DNA from: Aplysia californica
Taxonomy: Eukaryota > Mollusca > Gastropoda > Aplysiida > Aplysiidae
DNA: 23,553 bases
Assembly (NCBI RefSeq): GCF_000002075.1
Contig: NW_004797587.1
Span: 670,876 to 694,428 of the forward strand
Reading direction: 5' to 3'
In this document: positions 1 to 10,856 of the stretch, one piece after another
Position numbering within the stretch: the stretch's first letter is position 1
Layout: each line of letters starts with the position of its first letter
Notes under the pieces: generated by a model
What the model saw: the letters and a program-made list of their open reading frames with translations, nothing else
Told to the model about the DNA's origin: nothing
The model's database searches: none
Position numbers and translations under genes: made by a program

Positions 1-59
<59 letters not shown>

Positions 60-60
60 G
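1..60. repeat. (GA)n microsatellite at the window edge
   Basis: An almost pure GA dinucleotide run starts at the first bases and continues past the window edge. It has two AAAG interruptions near its right end. It sits in the intron upstream of the exon at 689. Confidence 0.95.
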
Positions 61-688
61 TTTCCACTTGCCTCTTCTACGTCTCCGTTGTCTAATTTGA
101 TTCAATCAGACATTATGTTTCAATCAGAGCCTTAGGTGTTGATGTAGCAGCCGACCGCTTGGCTGTCACATGCAGGTGACCCCAGTTTGATTCCCGAGTT
201 GGGGGGGGGGGGGATTTTTATCCAGTATCTTGGTTTTTCTGCTGGGATGTAGTATCCTTCTCATTCTGGGCCGGCCCTGACAGATGGGGCTGGAAAACGG
301 CCTCCTAATCCTAAATGATCTACATTGTGTCGATGTGGCTGTCAAAACCGTAAGGCCTACCGTATATTTAATTTTAATGAAAAAAACCCAAAGTGGTAGA
401 TGTGTGAATGACCCTCCCTACTGCACTTCCCTAATCCGAATTGTGCCAGTGGAGGTACCGTTTTGATCAGACACAATGAGGACTCTGTGAATCAACAGTT
501 GTGCTGACTACGTAGGTCCAAAAGTTATTACAGTGTATCAACTCGACTGGAGACAGAACACGACATAACTCATGTAACACTAACACTGGTGATGATATTT
601 GTTGGTAGAGATGAACTTAGTGTGCCGAATGACGACGCCTTATTATTCACCCACCCCCCCTTTTTTTTCTCTTTCCCCCTCCCCACAG
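61..688 (+). other. Intron sequence upstream of the 689-2469 exon, with a SINE-like remnant
   Basis: There is no coding exon visible here. The stretch ends in a strong polypyrimidine tract (about 651-684, C and T only) and CACAG, which is the splice acceptor for the next exon. Within it, about 127-350 looks like a decayed tRNA-derived SINE on the + strand. TGATGTAGCAG near 139 resembles an A box, and AGTTTGATTCC near 183 differs little from the B-box consensus GGTTCGANTCC. A run of 13 G lies at 201-213. The SINE identity is tentative, while the intron assignment rests on the acceptor. Confidence 0.5.
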
Positions 689-2469
689 AGGCTGCCCAGC
701 TGACGAACGGCGAGCGTGTGATCCGGCGCAACAAGAGCGCAGTGACCACGGCCACCCAGACCCTCCACGGCAGCTCCTCCTCCCTCCACAGCCAGCTCAG
801 CCTGGAGGAGGTAGATGAGCTGGCCCAGGACAATGACGTAATGAAGAGGCGAGGGGCGTTCTCCCCGGACGTCAGGGGCGAGCTCCCGGACACGGAACAG
901 AACGACAATGCCCGCCCCTTGGACGACAACAACAGGGACTCGGAAATTACCTACTCCACAAAGCACGGAGTAGCCGGTTACGTGAACCCAGGTTTCAAAG
1001 CTGACACTGAAGAGCACCGAACACAGTCCACGGACACGTTTGACTTCAACAAACCAAGCAAAAAAGTGGATTCTAAAGGCAATAGTAATAACAATAACAA
1101 CAACAACAAGATTAAAAGTGTAATGTTCAAGGAGGAAGTGGCTCCGCAGGTATTTTCCAAATCAGCTGAGCCAGAAATGATGAAGGAAGTGGAGGCTGTA
1201 GCGAGAGCTAATGCTGCTACGACGTGCGGTTCAAACGACGGGGAGAAAGAGCCCATCCCCAGTCCCCGCAGCGCTTTCTTGCTTCGGCCTGATACGCCTT
1301 ATTTACAACCACCAAACAAGTCAAAAAACCCAAGCTCTGTGGCGCCCTTGTCTCCAAGAAATAACAACGCCGTCTCAGCGATCAAGATCAAGTCTCCGCG
1401 CAGCCAAAAAGCGGAGGAGGTCATCAACGAAAAAATCGTGAAGCGCCAGAGGAAGATCGGTGAGCTTCTCAAAGATTTGGTCATGTCGTCATCAACAACG
1501 ACCGCTGAAGCTGAAAGTGAAAACGGCGGCACCCAGGAGAGAGCCATGTCCCCCGAGCTGGACCAAGAGGACGGGGAGTCGGAGGACGTGTCTCAGCCTG
1601 TGCCAACACACGGGCCCAACAGACCGGCTCCCGTCTTCCCCCCAGGATCGACCGTCTCTAAAAAAGTGAAGCAGACCCCCGTCAAAGGCTGGAACGGGGA
1701 GAGCGAGACCGTCTTCCCTTACACAACAGATCTCATCAACTTCCCGGCGCTGTCTCCCGAGGTGACGGAAGCGGCCCTAGAGAAATTCGGTGCCAAAAAG
1801 AAAAAGAACAAAGGGAAGAGCGTGAAGGCCAAGGACATGCTGTTCGTGCCGCGGCTCAACATCAGCACGGTAGAGCAGGACAGGAACTGTTTCTCCGACC
1901 AGGACATCGCGGATAGCGACATCACAGACCTGGAGACGGAGCCAGAGAACGCCGTGTCCGACACAGAGGGAATCACCTCCTCCCGCCTCCTGCCCGTCGG
2001 CCTGACCAGCGTGGCCCGGACAACTTCCTCCACCTCTGTTGAGAGCGAAGCCGGAGTAGTCAGAAACTTCATCACCACCAATAATAACAACAGCAGTGAC
2101 CTCGACACCGACCTCGAGATCACAGACTGCGACGTGGAAGAATCCCCCAGCGAGGTCCCTAAGAAGCCCAAATTTCCCGGAATTCTGCCCGGGGCTAGAG
2201 CGGCACAGGAGTTGCGTGGCTCGTCCGCCAAAAGTCGCAGCGCTCACGCCCGAGACTACATCCCGCCGTCGGCGCAGGCGCGGAGGAGGGGCGGGAACCA
2301 GAACGACTCGCGGCGCCGGTACCTGGCCCTCAACAGCCTGAGGAGGAAGGCGTACAAACTGTCGCTGGCACAGACAGAGGAGCCACGGGGAGCCAGCCGG
2401 CCACAGTCAGCGGAACTGCTCTCCTACCACTCCCGGGCTCACGCCGTCACGGTCATGTCGCAAGTCTGA
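689..2469 (+). CDS. Last coding exon of an unrecognised protein; disordered tail with possible PDZ ligand
   Basis: An open frame runs from the acceptor (AG at 687-688, or 689-690) to a TGA at 2467-2469 and gives about 593 residues. The frame is open further upstream to 589, but those codons translate the polypyrimidine tract, so the exon should start at the acceptor, in phase 1 (or phase 0 with the second AG). I do not recognise the protein. The whole exon reads as intrinsically disordered: rich in Ser, Glu, Asp and Lys, with an Asn run (about 1081-1110), SPR/SPRS motifs, a Lys-rich patch KKKKNKGK near 1798, acidic stretches near 1900-1965 and 2098-2150, and an Arg-rich C-terminal part. GYVNPGF (976-996) resembles short cytoplasmic docking motifs. 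The last residues are VMSQV, which fits a class I PDZ ligand (S-x-V at the end). I infer the cytoplasmic tail of a membrane or scaffold protein. High GC compared with the flanks supports real coding. Confidence 0.8.
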
Positions 2470-3452
2470 CACACTCACGGACACACAGGGACCAAACTGT
2501 GAAATGTGTTGTTGGGGGGTGCTCAACTTTATTACTCACTTTTACTTTTACTCTGGGAGTGGGGGCAGCGCTTTGTAAATTGAGAAAAAGTATTTTATGT
2601 TTCAAAATTTATAGTGAAGCAGACCCCTTGAAGGAGGAAAAGAACAAGACCGAGCGTCCATCCACCATGAGTTCAGTGTGAAGGTTACACAGTATGGTAC
2701 GGGAAGTGCCAAGAGTACCACGTGTCCACAGCTTGACTGCTTTTTGAGACTCGATTCTTGAACCACTGGGGAGAAGGGAACTGTCTTGTTTGTGGTTTGA
2801 CTAGTGGGGACTTTCCCGAACGCGCGATTGATCTGTTACTTTACAAAATAAGATGAAGTAATCCATTTGCTCGGAAACCAGTCCACATTATCTGCAACCA
2901 AAGTAGTTTGAATCTCAGGGAGGTTTTAAGAATTGATGTGGATATTTTTTCCTATCTCACAATGTTCATCGACATCAAAGTCAGACAAAAAAGTTGCTCT
3001 TTCAGACGCTTTTCTGAAGGAAAAAAACCCGGTCAGAACCAGTTTGAAATACATTTATATATATGTAACCGAGAAGGGTTTCTCTCTCTTCCTAGTCTAC
3101 TTCAACTAGTGGAAAAAAAGGGTTTAAGAAACTCTCACAGAGTACTGGCCAGGCCAGGAAGAGAACATGAGCGTTACCCATGGAGGTTATGGCGCTGCCC
3201 CACCTTTACTTACTGATAAGGTTTGCAACTGCGATTCGGCCTCCAACAAAGTGCATGAACCTTTCACTCGTATATCATAGTATCTACATGTGTACTTACT
3301 TACTTTACTTCATCCGTCCTCTTGTACCTCAAGGGCGACGAGGGTAGACAGAGCTTTTGGTCTCAAGCAAGATTGATGGCCTGTCTGTGTGGAATGTTGT
3401 ATGCTTTCAGGGTATCCTTCACACCCTCGATCCAGGTCTTTACATCATTATC
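2470..3452 (+). other. Probable 3' untranslated region and flank
   Basis: This follows the stop codon directly and contains no convincing frame. It is single-copy looking, with no recognised repeat except a short ACTTACTTACTTTACTT stretch near 3295. The first clear AATAAA on this strand is far downstream at 4482-4487, beyond a SINE. An AATAAG near 2848 is a weaker alternative, so the end of the transcript cannot be fixed. Confidence 0.4.
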
Positions 3453-3529
<77 letters not shown>

Positions 3530-3530
3530 A
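3453..3530. repeat. (AT)n microsatellite
   Basis: About 75 bases of almost pure AT repeat lie here. The SINE to the right is followed at 4062-4075 by a second short TA run, which suggests it inserted into the microsatellite. Confidence 0.95.
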
Positions 3531-4060
3531 GTTTGTTTGTTTGTTTAGTATAGGGTTTTACGGCGCTCGCAACTGCATAAGGTCATATGAGCGCGCGGGA
3601 CACACCTAATACTTTTTCGTTGGTAGGAAATTTTGAATTTTGCCCGGGTGGCGGCCGAAGCCTACTCTTATCGATTTTAGACCACCAAGGGATCTTTAAC
3701 GTGCGCAACTTGCACACGGCCCTCCGAGATTTTTCGCCCTTTTCCGAGAAGGCTAGGTGTAGATCTTTCCTACCAGAAGACCAGGGGTGTGGCAAAAAGA
3801 CAGCAGTTAGGAGAAGCCAAGGAGTAGCAGTAGAAAGGCTGCAGAAAGAGTCAGGAGCCCAGAGGAGGGGGCAAAGGAGGTGAGGGGGTGGGGGCAGAAA
3901 GTGGAAATGAAAGCAGACAACAGAACATTGTTAGAGATCAGGAAAGGATGTGAAAGGAGACAATTTTAGAGAAGAAAATTTTTTGGTCGCTACCCGGAAT
4001 CGAACCCGGGACCTTTGAATGAGAGGCCAACACCTTAACCTCTAGGCCACGAGAGCCCCC
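3531..4060 (-). mobile_element. tRNA-derived SINE, family 1, copy 1 (most complete)
   Basis: Read on the - strand, it starts with a tRNA-like head (about 3985-4058). The head carries an A box (TGGCCTAGAGG at 4039-4049) and a perfect B box (GGTTCGATTCC at 3996-4006), which form an internal RNA polymerase III promoter. A body of about 400 bp follows, including a block (3660-3720) repeated in the copies at 5.2 and 17.4 kb. The 3' end is CGCCGTAAAACCC plus an AAAC-repeat tail (3531-3545). The tRNA acceptor stem pairs in only about five of seven positions, so this is a SINE head and not a working tRNA gene. It is flanked by TA-rich DNA on both sides. Confidence 0.85.
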
Positions 4061-4065
4061 CCTAT

Positions 4066-4834
4066 ATATATATATACATGTACTCATCATGAGAGTGGGC
4101 CCATCAAACGGAGGACTGAGACCGACAAACCTGGACAGATCTAGTGCTTCCGAGTTTTCCCGCAAGATCTCAAAAAAGGGGGCGGTGGTGTAATTTTGTA
4201 ATTTAAATTATTGTCAATTACTGTCAGTACGGTATGTTGTTAATGTTTGACTGTAAAAAAATGGTAGCCTGCACTGAATGATCGCCAAGAAGTTGAGAGA
4301 GATTGTTTCTGAAAGTTACATTGTCAAAACAAATCTTTTGCTATTTTCTAAAATTCTAATTCTAAACACTACATAGTAGCCTACAGATTCTACTTCTAAT
4401 CACCACGCTATCAAATAATGTATTTTTTCCCCATCAATCTGCATTAGATTTTCATAATGCTCTTTGACTTTATTTTACAGAAATAAAAAGAACTGTTTTG
4501 AGAAATACCGTATACTGTTGTTAAACATAGATCTAGTATTGTATTATGTGTTATATTATAGGGCTTACATGACATGAGTACGCCTAAGTAGTAAGTGGCA
4601 GTACATGTAGTAGCAGCAGCAGAAGTAAATGATCCACGCTTCGACTACTTCAAGGCTGCTGTTGTTTGTTTGTTTGGGTTGTTGTTTTTATGAGGGCGAG
4701 GGTAATTTTCAAAAAGCATCAACCTTGGTCCATAGTGACCTTGAAAAGAGTGATCATTGATACATGATGCACAACATGGGATTCTGGAATCTGTTAACAA
4801 GATTGAGTAATCAGGCACTGGTATTATGTTGTTC
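4066..4834. other. AT-rich non-coding stretch, nothing recognised
   Basis: No exon-like frame or repeat was recognised. AATAAA at 4482-4487, followed by a T/G-rich stretch, is a possible poly(A) signal on the + strand, perhaps for the gene ending at 2469. Confidence 0.35.
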
Positions 4835-4840
4835 ATTAAG

Positions 4841-5007
4841 CTGTCCCCGTGGTTTTATGCACCCCGCATAATTTGATCATTTTCCGCATAATTTTCGATT
4901 ATTTTCCTTAATCATTTTTAAAAAATTAACAGAATCGCACAATTTCACATTTTTGGGCTCAGTTTGCTTAATTTCAGAATTTTTCTTGCACAAAACGATG
5001 GGGACAG
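4841..5007. mobile_element. 167-bp MITE with terminal inverted repeats and target duplication
   Basis: The left end CTGTCCCCGTGGTTTTATGC and the right end, read on the - strand (CTGTCCCCATCGTTTTGTGC), match in most positions. The same six bases ATTAAG lie directly outside both ends (4835-4840 and 5008-5013). The interior is AT-rich with repeated CGCATAATTT words and no frame. The exact superfamily is open: six bases would be read as the target duplication, but if only TTAA is counted a piggyBac- or Kolobok-type origin is possible. Confidence 0.75.
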
Positions 5008-5114
5008 ATTAAGAATCAGCACATCATGTAGGCCCATACTATAAGAATGAACCATGCGGCATCTGCTAGCCAAGGAAGATATTATACCATTGTTTTGTTT
5101 TCGCAAGCGTTTTA

Positions 5115-5573
5115 ATTTACAGGGCTCCCTATTACATAAGATCATAGGAGCGCGCGGGACACATTAAACATTACATATCAAATCAGTTTGGTAGGAATTA
5201 ATTTTGAATTTTGCCCAGGTGGTGGCCGAAGCCTACCCTTACCGATTTTGGACCCCCAAGGGATTAAATGTGCGCAACTTGCGCATGGGACCTCCGAGAT
5301 GTTTCGCTCTTTTCTGAGAAGACTAGATCTAGGTGTGCAAGAACTAACCCTAAGATCAAGGGTGTGGCTGAAAGATAGCAGTAGTGAGCCAAGGAGCAGT
5401 AGGCAGTAGCAGAAAGTGGAAACGAAAGCAGACGACAGAACAAGCTTGAGCAGGAAAAGGGGTGAAAGGAGGAATTTTTAGAGAAGAAAATTTTCCGTCG
5501 CTGTAAGTAAGTTTTCGAACCCAGGACCTATAGAATGAGAGGCAAACACCGTAACCTCTAGACCACAAGAGCA
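5115..5573 (-). mobile_element. tRNA-derived SINE, family 1, copy 2 (diverged)
   Basis: It is collinear with the copy at 3531-4060. The shared blocks are AGCGCGCGGGACACA near 5150, the GGTGGCCGAAGCCTACCCTT block near 5220, CCAAGGGAT, the GTGCGCAACTTGCGCA block, and the tRNA-like head at about 5497-5573 (AACCTCTAGACCAC and TTCGAACCCAGGACC on the + strand). The head carries extra bases and the 3' tail has lost its AAAC repeat, so it is older than copy 1. A run of 15 C (5574-5588) follows. Confidence 0.8.
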
Positions 5574-5630
5574 CCCCCCCCCCCCCCCTCACAACATTAT
5601 ATCGCTGGCAACCTATTAAAATTAAGGGTG

Positions 5631-5750
5631 ACCTTATTTAGGCCACATATGGCCTAAATAAGGTAAACCCCCCTCCCTTACCTTATTTAGGCCTCACCTG
5701 TGGCCTAAATAAGCTAAACCCCCCTCCCTTACCTTATTTAGGCCACACCT
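5631..5750. repeat. About 50-bp palindromic tandem repeat
   Basis: The unit starts at 5631, 5680 and 5731. Each has ACCTTATTTAGGCC, a short spacer, GGCCTAAATAAG and a C-rich linker (AAACCCCCCTCCCTT). The first unit is a near-perfect hairpin with 15-base arms around CATA. A matching piece lies at 9041-9103. Confidence 0.85.
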
Positions 5751-6368
5751 TTATACAAAGTCACAGAAATATTCCTTTTGTGCTTATTGAGGTACAGTGC
5801 AGGGTGATTTTACCTGCAAGGATAATTGGACAAAATGGGCAACATCTTTATTGCTAATGGTCATATTTAGACAAATCCTATATCATTGTCTTTTTTTTTC
5901 TTAACTGCTCATGGTTATTAAAGAGTAAGCCAACTAGGTAGTAATTTCGGATTCCTAATACTAATATTATGGGCATTCTTAAAATTTTTAAACTTGTTTT
6001 TACCGCTTTTCTCAACGTAAAACGGATTCCGTAAAAAAACAAAACAACAATGACCTTATCTTTCTTTTTCAAAGTATTGTGCATATATATGTGTGAAACT
6101 ATATATTCTATGCTTTCATGTACATGAAAAAAGCTAATAAAGGCAAGCAAAATGTTCTTCAGATACATAGATCTAGTAGTAGGCCCACTGGAATCTTTTT
6201 ATAAACCGGGAAAGATGACCAGAAAATAACACAATTATTTTATGATCTTCACTTGCACTTGCAATTTTTTGGACAAATTATAGTCTACCTCATTGTCTTT
6301 TTTTCCCCGCAATTTTCTTCACTATTCATGACAACTGGCATATATTGTTTTCAGTTATTATTAAAAAA
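5751..6368. other. AT-rich non-coding stretch, nothing recognised
   Basis: No repeat, RNA gene or credible exon was seen. The short frames here are AT-rich and carry no recognisable domain. Confidence 0.4.
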
Positions 6369-7236
6369 GTGGATAGACGGACTACGGGGTCTATCTAGCC
6401 AAAAGGATAGGTGGACCCCGGGGTCTACCTAACAAAATGCTAGGTTTTAGGATGTGAACCCCGGAGTCAGCGTAGTGAAATAAGTAGTAGATCTAGGTTT
6501 AACTAAGGATCGGTGGACCCCGGGGTCAACATAGTGAAATAAGTAGATCTCAGTTTATTTTATAGTAGGACTGGTGGAGCCCGTGGTCAACGTAGCGAAA
6601 TTATAAGTAGATATAGGTTTAATTAAGGATTGGTGGACCCCGGGGTCAACGTAGTGAAATCAGTAGATCTAGGTTTAATTAAGGATTGGTGGACCCTGGG
6701 GTCAATGTAGTGAAATAAGTACATGTAGATCTAGGTTTAATTTTAAGGATTGGTGGACCCTGGAGTCAACGTATTGAAATAAGTAGGTTTAAGGTGGACC
6801 CCAGGGTCTACCTAACGAAATACTAGTTAGGTTTTTAGAATAGGTGGAACCTGCGGTCACCGTAGTAAAATAAGTAGGTTTAATCAAGGTGTCCCGGGGG
6901 TCCACCAATCCTTAATTAAACCTTCTTATTCCTCTGCGGTTATGGTGACTTCGGGGTCCACCAATCCTTTTAAAATTAACCTTACTTATTTCACTACGCT
7001 GACCCCGGGGTCCACCAATCTTTAAAGAAACCTACTTGTTTCACTACGGTGACCCCGGGGTTCACCTGTCTTAAAACCTAGTATTTCGCTAGGTAGACCA
7101 CCTTAAACCTGCTTATTTATCACTACGTTGACCCCGGGGTCCACCAATCCTTACTTAAACCAAACCTTATTTCACTATGGTGACTCCGGGGTTTTTATCC
7201 TAAAACCTAGTATTTCGCTCTGAGTCCACCTATCCT
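6369..7236. repeat. Long inverted repeat made of tandem GACCCCGGGGTC units
   Basis: The left part (to about 6893) holds about nine units of roughly 45-62 bp. The common unit reads GGATTGGTGGACCCCGGGG, then TCAACGTAGTGAAATAAGTA, then GATCTAGGTTTAATTAA. The right part (from about 6896) holds about six units of the same sequence on the opposite strand. A second unit type (GGTCTACCTAACGAAATACTAGGTTTTAG) alternates with the first in both arms in mirror order, so the arms are one structure. Each unit also contains the perfect 12-base palindrome GACCCCGGGGTC. There is no coding frame. It is either a fold-back type element or a satellite that inverted on itself. Confidence 0.85.
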
Positions 7237-7433
7237 CTACAGGACTAAACTATTATCAATTTGCAATTTTCATTGATTAACATATTTTTTTTAAAATATT
7301 GAATCAGAGACTCGCTGTCTAAAAAGTCCACTGCTAATGCTATTCTTTTCAAAGAAAATGGCACAATTTGATTTTATGACATGTTGAAAAAAAGAGTTTT
7401 AAAAATATCCCGAAATCAACATAAAATGATTAT

Positions 7434-7558
<125 letters not shown>

Positions 7559-7559
7559 T

Positions 7560-9040
7560 ATTTTATTATAATGCATACTAAAAGACTGAGAGGAGGCTTA
7601 CAATGTAGATCTAAATTCTGTGCTCTACAAGTAGAGAAAATATTAAGTTTGCACAAAACAGATTTTAGAAAAAAAAGTTGGATCTAATTATTCTAATACA
7701 AGTAAAAGTGATTGTTATGCTGAGATTTGTTATTATTGACTCTAGAAATACAGTTACTTGCTGAATCTAAAAGTAACTAGAACTGTGCAATTCGTTTTAT
7801 TTCAATTCCAAAGCCCAAAGGCATAGCAATAATAAGTTAGATCTAGATCTAGCAGTTGTAGGCTCTCTGGCTGCTTCTAGCATAGGCCTGCTACTACTGA
7901 TTCTAGACAGGGAATCTAGATCTTGCTATCGCCTGCACTATTAAAGTCAAATATATGGAAAAATAAAAACAAAACTGAATTTTTTTCAGTCAGTACATCT
8001 CAATTGCCATAGCCGCACGTATTAATAGTTGAATAATGCGATACCGCAGCAACACGTTATCACAGTGTGCAGGGGAGAGCGAGGTGCCCGGTCGATTCGG
8101 TGGTTCGGCTTTTGTAGATCTATGCATTTTTTACGGAAAGCCCTATTACCTAACCCTCTTACTAGATCTATTAGTGTTGTGAAAACTTCAACCTCTACAG
8201 ATCAGGCGTCAAAAGATGCTGGAAAATAATAATACGTCCTGAAGTTTCATAATTTATTTTTATACAGAATAACACAGTACACAGCCAGTAGTTTTTATTT
8301 CATCGAGTTATAAAAATGGCCTTCGTATAAAAATTGCCTTGTTTTCAGAAGCAAATTTTAATAGTTCTAGTTCTACCAAATCGATTTTCACGCGAATTCA
8401 ACCATTTTGATGATCTTTCTTTTCCTTTTAAAAAGATGTAGATCTAGGCCTGTCGGATGTGGCAGTGCGAATAACACTGAGTTGTTTAAATCTAGACCCA
8501 TCAAAACACGAGGCTCCGTGGCCGATCACAAAAGTCTACGGGGCTTATCGAGGCTGATTCGCCCTGAGCACGTTCACTAAACTGCCTACTAGATAGAATC
8601 TACTACCAAATATTCTCTACACGATCTTTGCTACTACTACTACTAGGCCTACTAGCCTACATGTACTACTACGAGACAGTACGAGAGAGTGTCACTCAGG
8701 CAAAGATAGTGTAACTTTGACTCAGCCACGTAGTGTACACTCTTTTTATACCCCAAATTTAACCCGGAAGTCCATTCGGAGGATTTGACCTTTTCACTTG
8801 ACCAAAGTGTGCCAAAATGGTAGCCTAGCTTTTGCCCCTCCATGAAGGAAAAATCTGGCCCTCATTCAAACCATTGGGATTGAGCAAAATTTTGCGTATT
8901 GTGCTTTGTTCTTTACAATATTCATTATGGTTATGATTTATAAGTTGTACACTGAGACAAAACCGTACTAAATGAGAAAGGTGCACCATTATGAAAGTGG
9001 AACGAACTCAGTTGCCTGAAAAGGGTAGTTTGAGCATGTG
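7560..9040. other. Non-coding stretch, no gene recognised
   Basis: No exon with splice signals or a recognisable domain was seen. The stretch is rich in the word AGATCTAG and its fragments (for example 7838-7852, 7917-7922, 8437-8446). Short CTACTACTACTACTA runs lie near 8631-8645. Confidence 0.4.
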
Positions 9041-9103
9041 TGGCCTAAATAAGCTAAACCCCCCTCCCTTACCTTATTTAGGCCATATGTGGCCTAAATA
9101 AGC
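9041..9103. repeat. Dispersed copy of the 50-bp palindromic repeat
   Basis: It contains TGGCCTAAATAAGCTAAACC, then CCCCTCCCTT, then ACCTTATTTAGGCCATATGT, then GGCCTAAATAAG. It matches the units at 5631-5750 almost base for base, including the C-rich linker. Confidence 0.8.
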
Positions 9104-10404
<1,301 letters not shown>

Positions 10405-10663
10405 TTTAGATAAAGATTGGAAGGGGGGGGGGGTGTAAGTACTGTAAGTGTAAGGAGGTAAATCTGTAGTGTTGGGGACAGATAGGATTCTACTGCAAAG
10501 ACAATAGGCCTACGTGACGGCACGTTCATTGAGTACATGTAGTAGATTCATATTGAGCCAGCATCTCTTTTTCATAAAAGCAAACAGTTACAAGTAGTAG
10601 CAGTAGTAATGTAGGGCTACAGAACTGACAGCACAGGAAATTTGTGAGACTCCATTTGTCTTC

Positions 10664-10849
10664 TTGTTTGTTTGTTTTTTGTAGAGGTATTACGGCACTC
10701 GCAACTGCATAAGGTCATATGAGCGCCAGAAGATTAGAGGTGTTACGAGAGAGTAACAAACATAAAAAAGAAGGGGAGATAAGGACGATAGATGTTTAAT
10801 TGGAAAGAAGGAGCAAACCACACCAGAGCACCCGCCAACCACTCACCCC
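10664..10849 (-). mobile_element. Short SINE, family 2, copy 1
   Basis: On the - strand it starts near GAGTGGTTGGCGGGTGCTCT and ends in CTTATGCAGTTGCGAGTGCC, GTAATACC and an AAAC-repeat tail (about 10664-10680). It matches the element at 22065-22245 over its whole length in the opposite orientation. Its last 50 bases also match the 3' end of the larger SINE at 3531-4060. I could not define a tRNA head or a clear target duplication here. Confidence 0.75.
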
Positions 10850-10856
10850 ACTGCGA

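Noticed and set aside
570-2341. Other frames overlapping the 689-2469 exon on both strands
   Set aside because: They are shadows of the GC-rich main frame. None has a domain or its own splice context.
3322-3883. Frames across the (AT)n run and the SINE at 3.3-3.9 kb
   Set aside because: They read through microsatellite and SINE body, and equivalent frames in the other SINE copies are not kept open.
3985-4058. A tRNA gene on the - strand
   Set aside because: The A and B boxes are good, but the acceptor and T stems have mismatches and the sequence continues into a SINE body repeated elsewhere.
5878-6168. A 96-codon frame on the - strand
   Set aside because: AT-rich, Lys/Ile/Phe-dominated composition expected of random AT-rich sequence. 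No domain or splice context.
6369-7236. A CRISPR-like array
   Set aside because: The units are directly adjacent variants of one another with inverted order in the second half, not identical repeats separated by unique spacers, and the DNA is eukaryotic.
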